From the NCBI GenBank assembly GCA_021796055.1, contig JAJYOS010000428.1, forward strand, positions 1-6,035: a stretch of DNA of 6,035 nucleotides, given 5' to 3'. The notes under the pieces were generated by a model. It saw only the letters and a program-made list of their open reading frames with translations, searched no databases and was not told where the DNA came from. This document shows positions 1-6,035 of the stretch, in pieces. Position 1 is the first letter of the stretch, and each line of letters starts with the position of its first letter. Origin of the DNA: Bacteroidota bacterium. Lineage in GTDB: Bacteria > Bacteroidota > Kryptoniia > Kryptoniales > JAKASW01. Made by a program: the position numbers and the translations under genes.

Positions 1-2
1 CG

Positions 3-1337
3 GCTTGTATTCTAGCCCCGGATGTCAGAGAAAAATATTCAAAGCTATTGGGCGGTTTCCTTGATCGATTTCCCGCTGTCGACAATGTCCTTGTTTATAC
101 TTATGATCAGGACGCCTGGCTCTGCAGTGAATTTGGACCTTGCCCCCGTTGCAGCGGTATTCCGTTACCTGAAAGGCTGGTCGGATTTCTCGATTTCCTC
201 AATGGAGTAATGCAGAAACACCGCCCAGGTGGGACCTTGTGGTGGAAACCATGGGAAATCTCTAACGGCGAAACCATAACAATAGTGAAAGAAGTCAATG
301 CGTCCCACTTTGGGCTTGTACTTAACTCGTCAAGTGCCAATGAAGCATATCCATTCAACGATCGCGCCTTCAAATCGGATCTAGCCATCAAACGAACCGT
401 CCAGGTGGCATCTGACCGAAAGATTCCGGTAATCGGAGAAATAGACTACACATTGTATAAGGGATATTACCTATTCGGAGACTATTTCCCTAGATTCGTA
501 TATGAACAGCTGCAAAACTGGAAAGAGATGAATGGCCTTGTCGGAGTGAAAGAGTATTTCGGCTTTGCGCCAGCCAACTTCTCGGTAAATGCGGCGATGC
601 TCAAAGCATGCATGCGTTCACCAAATGCGACGCTGGAACAACTACTCCAGGAGATCGCAGAGCCTTACGGAAAAAAGGCTGCTCCGATGATGATCGATGC
701 TTGGGAATATGTCGCCCGCGGTGTCGAAGCATTTCCGTGGGATGTGACTTATCTTATCGGCCAGCTCGGTCTCAATAAAGGAGATAACGGCTCCCATTCC
801 TGGGATCCCGTTACCATTGCAAACGGAACGTGGAACACACCTGCCTGGAAGACAAACCGCCGGGCCAATTTCATGATGACAAAGGACTCCAAAGCACACC
901 CATGGCTATTTGAGGATGTTGGATTACAGTTGGAAGATTCGGCGTCGTTACTGTTTAAAGCTGTAGACCTGTTCAAAAAGGCAAAAGATGTCGGCCGCAA
1001 CGTTACCGATATCAAACTGCAACTCGATTCAATCCAAACAGTTGCTCGCGCAGTTCGTGGGAAATCCCTGCATTTTCTCGAGACCTTGGCTGCTCAGGAT
1101 GCAAGGCTGGTTGGATATGATCCGAAACAGTGGAGAATAGTGGTCAACAGATTGGATGGATTACTGGAGAAGGACGTAGCGAATCAGGGAGGAAACGCAG
1201 ATGTTGTCAAAAAACTTCAAGAGTTCCAGAATGACCCTCATAAATGGATCCAGGAAAACCTGAATCCTCTCGCGTATCAAACAATCTGTAATGTGGATTG
1301 GTCCAAATACGTTCCATATCAAAGCGTTCAGCCCTAG
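3..1337 (+). CDS. Putative TIM-barrel glycoside-hydrolase-like protein, C-terminal part (5' end outside window)
   Basis: The frame is open from the first complete codon at base 3 to a TAG at 1335-1337, giving 444 residues, so the true start lies upstream. A TTG at 48 could be read as a start, but sensible protein sequence continues before it. Counting from base 3, strand-like segments resembling barrel strands are VLVYTY (29-34), TLWWKPWE (78-85), HFGLVL (102-107) and PVIGEID (142-148). Acidic residues at strand ends (D36, E85, E146) are catalytic candidates only. A cysteine cluster, CSEFGPCPRC (41-50), resembles the Cys-rich motif after a barrel strand in some environmental hydrolase-like families and could bind metal. 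The last third (about 300-420) is mostly predicted helix. No family can be named with certainty. The glycoside-hydrolase reading rests on fold-like features, aromatic richness and the neighbouring rhamnosidase and isomerase genes. Whether it is exported cannot be judged because the N-terminus is missing. Confidence 0.8.
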   Translation, partial: ACILAPDVREKYSKLLGGFLDRFPAVDNVLVYTYDQDAWLCSEFGPCPRCSGIPLPERLVGFLDFLNGVMQKHRPGGTLWWKPWEISNGETITIVKEVNASHFGLVLNSSSANEAYPFNDRAFKSDLAIKRTVQVASDRKIPVIGEIDYTLYKGYYLFGDYFPRFVYEQLQNWKEMNGLVGVKEYFGFAPANFSVNAAMLKACMRSPNATLEQLLQEIAEPYGKKAAPMMIDAWEYVARGVEAFPWDVTYLIGQLGLNKGDNGSHSWDPVTIANGTWNTPAWKTNRRANFMMTKDSKAHPWLFEDVGLQLEDSASLLFKAVDLFKKAKDVGRNVTDIKLQLDSIQTVARAVRGKSLHFLETLAAQDARLVGYDPKQWRIVVNRLDGLLEKDVANQGGNADVVKKLQEFQNDPHKWIQENLNPLAYQTICNVDWSKYVPYQSVQP

Positions 1338-1360
1338 ACAAAGGCGCTCTCCAATTCAAA

Positions 1361-1429
1361 GGTTCAGGAGCGTGTCAACCCGCCTAAGTATCTCTCCTGC
1401 TGATCCGCAGGGTTGCACGGCTCCTGACC
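1361..1429 (+). repeat. Long imperfect inverted repeat (stem-loop 1)
   Basis: The left arm 1361-1381 pairs with the right arm 1410-1429 in blocks: GGT/ACC, CAGGAGC/GCTCCTG, GTG/CAC and CAACCC/GGGTTG. These are separated by single unpaired bases (T1364, T1375 and one extra base on the right arm), giving about 19 base pairs. The 28-base loop contains its own small hairpin, CCTGC at 1396-1400 with GCAGG at 1407-1411; its outer pairs compete with the closing stem. It starts 24 bases after the stop codon of the upstream gene. It could therefore end or stabilise that transcript, but no T-run follows, so it is not a standard intrinsic terminator. A REP-like intergenic repeat is another possibility. 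Confidence 0.6.
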
Positions 1430-1458
1430 TAGTGGCTCCCCTCATGTGAAATCGTTCC

Positions 1459-1474
1459 GAAGAGCCCCCTCTTC
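1459..1474 (+). repeat. Short perfect hairpin GAAGAG-CCCC-CTCTTC
   Basis: Six perfect base pairs close a four-base C loop, followed by TTGTAT. It might act as a weak terminator together with stem-loop 1, but the stem is short and the following T content is poor. A role is not established. Confidence 0.3.
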
Positions 1475-1589
1475 TTGTATCAACCTTGTCCCTTTTCATG
1501 TGCTGTCTCACAACAGGCGACACACCTTCCTTACAAAACGAACAATGAACTGAAGTGATAGTCCATTCCCTTTAAATACTATGGGCCGA

Positions 1590-1661
1590 TGTTCTGGCCG
1601 TGATTCGAATTACCATGGTATTAGAGTGAATGGATGGTTGGAGCAATCGCGGGCCAGAACA
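1590..1661 (+). repeat. Long imperfect inverted repeat (stem-loop 2) in the rhamnosidase leader
   Basis: GTTCTGGCC at 1591-1599 is perfectly complementary to GGCCAGAAC at 1652-1660. Pairing continues outward by T1590-A1661. It continues inward, after one bulged G (1651), through 1600-1605 with 1645-1650, including one G-T wobble. The total is about 16 pairs around a 39-base loop. Inside the loop sits a perfect ten-base palindrome, TACCATGGTA (1611-1620). There is no T-run on either side, so it does not look like an intrinsic terminator. It lies 106 bases upstream of the rhamnosidase start, which fits an RNA element in the leader or a protein-binding site. Confidence 0.55.
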
Positions 1662-1755
1662 ATAAAGAACTCGCCCCACTTCAAGGCTGGCTCGGTATTC
1701 CTTCAACTGTGACCGACGGGTGCTTGTACTGCCACTCTGAAGTTGACAAATACTT

Positions 1756-1762
1756 GAAGGTG
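1756..1762 (+). promoter_or_regulatory. Ribosome binding site of the rhamnosidase gene
   Basis: GAAGGTG ends four bases before the ATG at 1767, and the following A extends the match to the anti-Shine-Dalgarno complement (AGGTGA). It supports ATG 1767 as the start. An in-frame TGA at 1761-1763 rules out any earlier start. Confidence 0.8.
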
Positions 1763-1766
1763 ACAT

Positions 1767-4700
1767 ATGTCCACTATATCTGATCTAGAAATAAACCGAC
1801 ACACAAGGTTCGATATTAGAACGATATTGTACTCTTGGATTGCGCTCGTGTTTATCGGAGCCGGAATTGCGAAGGGAACAGTTCCACATAGAAGCGGCGG
1901 ATTGAATGGGCGTCTCGCCAGTCCGGCAGAATTGATGACGGATAACCTCGTAGAACCATTGGCGATCGCTGATCGCCACCCGACATTTATGTGGGAAATG
2001 AAGAGCGGGATAAGAGGCGATTATCAGACTGGTTACCAGATAATAATAGGGACTTCCAGACGCTCTTTGGCGGAAGACAAAGGAATTATTTGGAATAGCG
2101 GAAAGGTATCTTCCAACAAGCAAGTCGATATAAAGTACGCGGGGGAACCGCTCACGAGCGAAACGGAGTATTTCTGGAAAGTGCGCGTCTGGAACAAAAA
2201 TGGGCTTGGCTCGCCCTGGAGCGAAATATCAGATTTCGCGACTGGCATGTTGAAAGTTTCGGTATGGCAGGGGGAATTCATCGGAAAAACGGGGTACCAG
2301 CTCTACAGGAAGTCGTTCGATTCTAATCCTCAAAAGCACATCAAGTACGCGCTCCTTTATATTGGCTCATGGGGCGTCCCTGTGGTCTACATTGATGGCG
2401 CCAAAGTCGGGGGCGGCGTTCTTGACGCGGCTGACGGCGTAATGCGGAAAACAACATGGTACAGAGGTTTCGACGTAACCGGTATGATTCATAGTGGGAG
2501 CAACGCTGTAGGTGTTTTGATGGGCAACGGCGAATTGGGAAAGAAATTTGGAAGTCCCTCGGATCTTAAGTTTATTTTGAATCTCATCATTAGATATAGA
2601 GACGGGTCGAGTGATGTCATATCGTCAGACGGCTCGTGGAGAGCGACAAAAAACGGTCCATTGATGGCTGGCGATCTCAATAACGTAATGGACGGCGAAA
2701 AGTTTGATGCACGGAAGATGCAGGATCAATTTGGATGGGACCAGCCTGGTTTCAATGATAGTCAGTGGAGGCTTGCGAGTCGTGTGCTCAACATAAGTGA
2801 GCCTGAGAACACTTTGAAACCGCAGCTCACTCCGCCCATGAGGATGGTGGAAACTTATTCGCCGAAAAGGATCACCGAGGTATTTCCGGGTAAATACACA
2901 GTCGACGCTGGTAAGATCGTAACAGGATGGATACGGCTGACCACCGACGGAGATCCCGGTGACAAGATTGACCTTCGATATGCTGAAACCCGGGCCCATT
3001 TATGGAACAATTATACTTTCAGTTTCTCGATGAGTGTTGTCAAGCATGCTGGTGGTGTTTTGTTCAGGGCGGCGGACGAGGACAATTTTTACTATTGGAA
3101 GTTCGAGCCGAAAGAACTGCTCTGTTGTAAAGAAGTGGGCGGAGTATTGATCGTTATCGGGAAGAAGCCTTTTGATTTTGAACCGGACGTTGATTATCGA
3201 ATTCAGATTAAAGTCGAACAAAGTAGCATTCGCACGTATTGCAATGATGAATTACTTATTTCTCTTCATGACAAGACTTTCAAGAGTGGTAAAGTCGGAT
3301 TCCGTGAGTCAGATGCAGACACCGCGATATTCAGCGATATCTCCGTGATGCATCGCGATTCAATTCTTCTGGAGAGCGACGGCAGGAATCCGGATCTTTG
3401 GCTCCATAATCATAATGTCCGGATAGTCAATAACTGTCTGGAGGTATGGAGCAGTAATTATCTGGTGTCTCGGTTCGGTAATGTTAATGGAGGAATCGAT
3501 CAGACCTCGCTTTGTGTTCCTGGATTTGTTTATGACGCCATGGGGTCAGGTGCCCGGCAGCACGATATCTACATCCATGGTTATGATGCCGCTGAAACAT
3601 GGGAACCCTTTCAGACCCTGCACGGTTTCAGATACGTTCAGATCAAAGGGTTTAACGGAAAGCTGAGTAAGTCAAACGTGCAAATCAGAGTAGTTCGTCA
3701 GGCAGTTAAACAAAGGGGAGAATCAGTCGGGGCATTCAAGTGTTCAGACGAACTTGTGAACAAACTGTACTCCATCTCCCTTAGAAGTTTCAAAAACAAT
3801 TTGCAGTGGGGAATACCAACAGATTGCACTGGCCGAGATGAACGCAGTGGTTGGACTGGGGACGCTGAGCAACAATCTCAAGAAGGGTACTACTATACGA
3901 ATATGACGCCGTTCTACAACCAGTGGTTGCTGGATATGCGTGAGACGCAACATAATGATGGATACATTGACAACATAGCGCCAAGAGAAATGTCGGGACA
4001 TGAAATTGTGAGAGAAGAAGATATTCCATGGTCCTCCGCGTCGATAAATGTGCCATGGGATATGTACATGGCAACTGGCGAAAAAACAATCGTAGAGCAG
4101 CAATATGATTGCATGAAGCGGTTCATACAGTGGTGCGTAGCCACTTCAAATTTGAGTAAATCCCCAAAAGGGAGGAAGGACTATACGACTGATAGGGATT
4201 GCTGGGGCGATTACGGCTCTATCCTTGAAATGAAGTCGTGTTGTCCGATTCCAATGCCGCAAAAAAGCCTGTATGCAACTGCATTCTATTATCATTCGGT
4301 GGTGCGTCTGTCGGTACTTGCCGATTCCTTGGGAAAGACCGCAGAGGCGGAGAAATTGGCAAATCTTGGAGCTCGAATTAAGGACTCGTACAATGCGAAA
4401 TTCCTAAGGACGAACAAAGGCGGTAATTACTCTTACTTGTGTAATACTCAAACTGACGACGCTCTTTCGTTGGGCTTTGGTCTATGCCCTTCGAAAAAAG
4501 TGAAGGCGGATATATTGAAATCTCTTGTCTCTTCACTGAGGGAAGATCATTATCGAATAACGATGGGGGTCCTAGGGCTTTACGCAGTTTACAATGCGCT
4601 ATGTCAGAACGGGTTTACTGATGTCGCCTATCGAATGATTACTCAAACATCTTATCCGAGCTGGGGATACTGGATAAAGCACGGCGCAACAACCTGTTGG

Positions 4701-5147
4701 GAGTTTTGGAGTGGACGTGGATCGCGCGATCACGGATTTTTGGGAGGGAGACTTAATGCGTTCCTCGTCAAGTATCTGGCGGGTATAAGCCCGATTTCCC
4801 CGGGGTATGGGCGAATAAGAATCGAACCTGGCGTTGTAGGTGATCTCAAAAATGCTGAAGCGAAGGTGTATTCCGTGAGAGGATTGGTATCGTCAGATTG
4901 GTCCCGAAAGACCAGCACCAGCCTTGATCTAAAGATACAAGTCCCGCCCAATGCGACTGCCGATGTGTTTGTGCCTCTCCTGAAATTGAAATCCAGTGAG
5001 GCAATTGTACAAGAGGGCAGTCAAGTGGTATTTGACATGGGAGCCGGAACGCAAAACAGATACGTCTCTTATGTCGGGAAGAAATACGGATGTCTTGTTT
5101 TTAAAGTGGGTAGCGGAAATTACGAATTCAAGTTGCGCCCCAATTGA
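1767..5147 (+). CDS. Secreted GH78 alpha-L-rhamnosidase with an inserted concanavalin-like domain
   Basis: Family GH78 hydrolyses terminal non-reducing alpha-L-rhamnose by inversion. The start is fixed by a Shine-Dalgarno sequence and an in-frame TGA two codons upstream. A long basic N-region (R11, R14, R18) and hydrophobic core (about 20-35, ending GAGIA) form a signal peptide or uncleaved anchor. Domains in order: FnIII-like (about 62-158); rhamnosidase N-terminal beta domain (about 175-345); beta domain starting near 352 and broken after LRYAETR (403-409); inserted beta-sandwich (about 410-528) plus return segment; resumption at DIYIHGYDAAETWEP and HGFRYV (600-624); (alpha/alpha)6 catalytic domain (about 655-1005); C-terminal beta domain (from about 1007). 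Key motifs are TDCTGRDERSGWTGDA (685-700) with probable general acid E692 plus D686 and D699, and GATTCWEFW (973-981) with probable general base E979. H989 matches the usual late histidine. The insert explains 1126 residues against the family's common 850-1000. Substrate beyond alpha-L-rhamnosides cannot be told. Confidence 0.96.
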   Translation: MSTISDLEINRHTRFDIRTILYSWIALVFIGAGIAKGTVPHRSGGLNGRLASPAELMTDNLVEPLAIADRHPTFMWEMKSGIRGDYQTGYQIIIGTSRRSLAEDKGIIWNSGKVSSNKQVDIKYAGEPLTSETEYFWKVRVWNKNGLGSPWSEISDFATGMLKVSVWQGEFIGKTGYQLYRKSFDSNPQKHIKYALLYIGSWGVPVVYIDGAKVGGGVLDAADGVMRKTTWYRGFDVTGMIHSGSNAVGVLMGNGELGKKFGSPSDLKFILNLIIRYRDGSSDVISSDGSWRATKNGPLMAGDLNNVMDGEKFDARKMQDQFGWDQPGFNDSQWRLASRVLNISEPENTLKPQLTPPMRMVETYSPKRITEVFPGKYTVDAGKIVTGWIRLTTDGDPGDKIDLRYAETRAHLWNNYTFSFSMSVVKHAGGVLFRAADEDNFYYWKFEPKELLCCKEVGGVLIVIGKKPFDFEPDVDYRIQIKVEQSSIRTYCNDELLISLHDKTFKSGKVGFRESDADTAIFSDISVMHRDSILLESDGRNPDLWLHNHNVRIVNNCLEVWSSNYLVSRFGNVNGGIDQTSLCVPGFVYDAMGSGARQHDIYIHGYDAAETWEPFQTLHGFRYVQIKGFNGKLSKSNVQIRVVRQAVKQRGESVGAFKCSDELVNKLYSISLRSFKNNLQWGIPTDCTGRDERSGWTGDAEQQSQEGYYYTNMTPFYNQWLLDMRETQHNDGYIDNIAPREMSGHEIVREEDIPWSSASINVPWDMYMATGEKTIVEQQYDCMKRFIQWCVATSNLSKSPKGRKDYTTDRDCWGDYGSILEMKSCCPIPMPQKSLYATAFYYHSVVRLSVLADSLGKTAEAEKLANLGARIKDSYNAKFLRTNKGGNYSYLCNTQTDDALSLGFGLCPSKKVKADILKSLVSSLREDHYRITMGVLGLYAVYNALCQNGFTDVAYRMITQTSYPSWGYWIKHGATTCWEFWSGRGSRDHGFLGGRLNAFLVKYLAGISPISPGYGRIRIEPGVVGDLKNAEAKVYSVRGLVSSDWSRKTSTSLDLKIQVPPNATADVFVPLLKLKSSEAIVQEGSQVVFDMGAGTQNRYVSYVGKKYGCLVFKVGSGNYEFKLRPN

Positions 5148-5305
5148 TTCTCAGACTGCCGGATCGTTGGAGAAAAAAGTTTTGTTGCATTGCTCATACA
5201 ACAAGTGTGGCCCGGACGGAAAAGGCAACAATTTGCTGGTTCGGGAAACTATACGCTTCAATCTGAAAGCAATACGTGCCATCGTTCAAATAGTAGAATA
5301 TTAAT

Positions 5306-6035
5306 ATGAAAATAGGTTTCCTGTCGATCGGACTGAATACATATTGGCAACAATTCCCGGGCTTACTGGATAATCTGAATAGGTACCATGACCGTATTTT
5401 AGAAAAGTTAAAATCGAGAGATGCGGATGTGGTGGACGCTCGAATCGTCGACAGCGTCGAAGCTGCGCGTTCAGCTGGAGATCTTTTTGGAAGTGAACAG
5501 ATCTCGATCCTATTTCTCCACATTGCGACCTATGCTCTTTCGTCAACTGTATTGCCGATTGCTCAGCGGGCGAAGGTGCCGGTGATAATCTTGAATCTAC
5601 AACCTTCAGCTGCCATCGACTATCAGCGTTTCAACAAAATCCGCGATCGCGCCAAAATGACAGGTAAGTGGCTTGAGTATTGCCAGGCTTGTTCCGCACC
5701 GGAAATTGCAAGTGTGCTCAATCAGGCGGACATACGGTATGATATCATAACCGGGTACATTGATGATGAATTAGCCTGGACAGAAGTAACTGATTGGCTC
5801 GATGCGGCGAGGGTCGCCTTTGCAATGCGGTCAAATAATCTGGGTGTTCTGGGGCATTACTACAATGGGATGCTTGATGTTTATACAGATCTAACCCAGC
5901 AATCATCTGTATTTGGAACCGATATTAAGCTTCTCGAAATGAGCGAAATAAAAAGATATCGCGACGAAGTCGGTGAGTCGCAGATTGAGGAAAAGATCGA
6001 AGAGTTCCGGAGAGAATTTGACGTCTCGCCAGAGT
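5306..6035 (+). CDS. L-arabinose/L-fucose isomerase family protein, N-terminal part (3' end outside window)
   Basis: ATG at 5306 opens a frame with no stop to the right edge: 243 complete codons of a family usually about 450-500 residues long. An in-frame TAG at 5294 leaves this as the only sensible ATG, and MKIGFLSIGLNTYW fits the first strand of AraA-like proteins. Family-like segments are FPGL (17-20), LHIATYALSSTVLP (71-84), the strand VPVIILNLQP (91-100), CSAPEIASVLNQ (129-140), ITGYIDDELAWTEV (148-161) and VLGHYYNGMLDVYTDLT (181-197). Members are cytoplasmic, metal-dependent aldose-ketose isomerases; no signal peptide is seen. The catalytic Glu and His residues of AraA lie in the missing C-terminal half, so activity and substrate cannot be judged. 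The gene follows the rhamnosidase on the same strand after 158 bases, suggesting it handles a sugar released from the same glycan. No Shine-Dalgarno is visible before its A/T-rich start region (TAGAATATTAAT). Confidence 0.85.
   Translation, partial: MKIGFLSIGLNTYWQQFPGLLDNLNRYHDRILEKLKSRDADVVDARIVDSVEAARSAGDLFGSEQISILFLHIATYALSSTVLPIAQRAKVPVIILNLQPSAAIDYQRFNKIRDRAKMTGKWLEYCQACSAPEIASVLNQADIRYDIITGYIDDELAWTEVTDWLDAARVAFAMRSNNLGVLGHYYNGMLDVYTDLTQQSSVFGTDIKLLEMSEIKRYRDEVGESQIEEKIEEFRREFDVSPE

Larger units (their letters stand above)
1338..1766 (+). other. 429-base structured intergenic region / probable leader of the rhamnosidase gene
   Basis: No convincing gene is present. The reading frames are short, and reading through the upstream stop gives only about 21 codons before TGA. 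The stretch holds two long imperfect stem-loops, a short perfect hairpin and, at its end, a good Shine-Dalgarno sequence. Its length suggests that the rhamnosidase has its own promoter rather than being tightly coupled to the upstream gene. No promoter with good matches at both -35 and -10 was found. TTTAAATACTAT at 1571-1582 is the most -10-like stretch, but it lacks a matching -35. Confidence 0.6.

Noticed and set aside
1382..1388. GCCTAAG resembling an integron attC core
   Set aside because: It lies in the loop of stem-loop 1. No partner GTTRRRY core closes the palindrome, and no integrase or cassette arrangement is present.
1571..1582. TTTAAATACTAT as a promoter -10 region
   Set aside because: The best hexamer, TACTAT, matches only four of six positions and no -35-like sequence lies at the right distance.
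1572..1766. A 64-codon minus-strand frame filling part of the leader
   Set aside because: Low-complexity Ser/Arg-rich protein with no ribosome site or recognisable motif, lying across stem-loop 2.
1743..1771. TTGACA followed after 17 bases by TATGTC, resembling a sigma-70 promoter
   Set aside because: The -10 would overlap the ATG of the rhamnosidase and the start site would fall inside the gene. The good ribosome site upstream of the ATG would then be unused.
3744..4144. Several overlapping minus-strand frames across the rhamnosidase catalytic domain
   Set aside because: They are antisense to a strongly conserved coding region and have no start signals or recognisable protein features.
5182..5245. 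Two small hairpins between the rhamnosidase and the isomerase (TTGTTG/CAACAA; CCCGGAC/GTTCGGG)
   Set aside because: Stems of six and seven pairs with 11- and 21-base loops and no T-run are expected by chance and do not support a terminator.
4996..5304. A 102-codon + strand frame overlapping the end of the rhamnosidase
   Set aside because: Two thirds lies inside the rhamnosidase in another frame and the protein looks random. The real gene explains the openness.

Overview
The window looks like part of a carbohydrate-utilisation locus from a chromosome of roughly balanced GC. All three convincing genes lie on the + strand. The protein types (a large secreted GH78 enzyme with an inserted lectin-like domain, an L-arabinose/L-fucose-isomerase-like protein and a rare TIM-barrel-like hydrolase) suggest a polysaccharide-degrading bacterium. 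Candidate groups are Verrucomicrobiota, Planctomycetota, Armatimonadota, Acidobacteriota or Bacteroidota relatives. No marker gene is present, so this placement is inference only.

Layout. Bases 3-1337 hold the C-terminal 444 residues of a protein whose start lies left of the window. It has barrel-like strands, a cysteine cluster (CSEFGPCPRC) and many aromatic residues, and is probably a glycoside-hydrolase-like protein of an uncharacterised family. Bases 1338-1766 are a 429-base non-coding gap with two long imperfect stem-loops (1361-1429 and 1590-1661), one short perfect hairpin and a clear ribosome binding site. Bases 1767-5147 encode a complete 1126-residue GH78 alpha-L-rhamnosidase with an N-terminal signal sequence. 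Bases 5148-5305 are a short spacer. From 5306 to the right edge runs the N-terminal 243 residues of an AraA/FucI-type isomerase, cut off by the window end; it has no stop codon inside the window.

Inferred working model: the exported rhamnosidase releases terminal alpha-L-rhamnose from a plant or algal glycan or glycoside. The upstream protein may act on the same polymer, and the cytoplasmic isomerase converts a released sugar (L-rhamnose, L-arabinose, L-fucose or similar) to its ketose. I see no transporter, regulator, mobile element, CRISPR array, tRNA or rRNA. No clearly new defence or mobile system is visible. The most unusual parts are the unrecognised upstream protein, the domain insertion inside the rhamnosidase, and the structured leader before the rhamnosidase gene.
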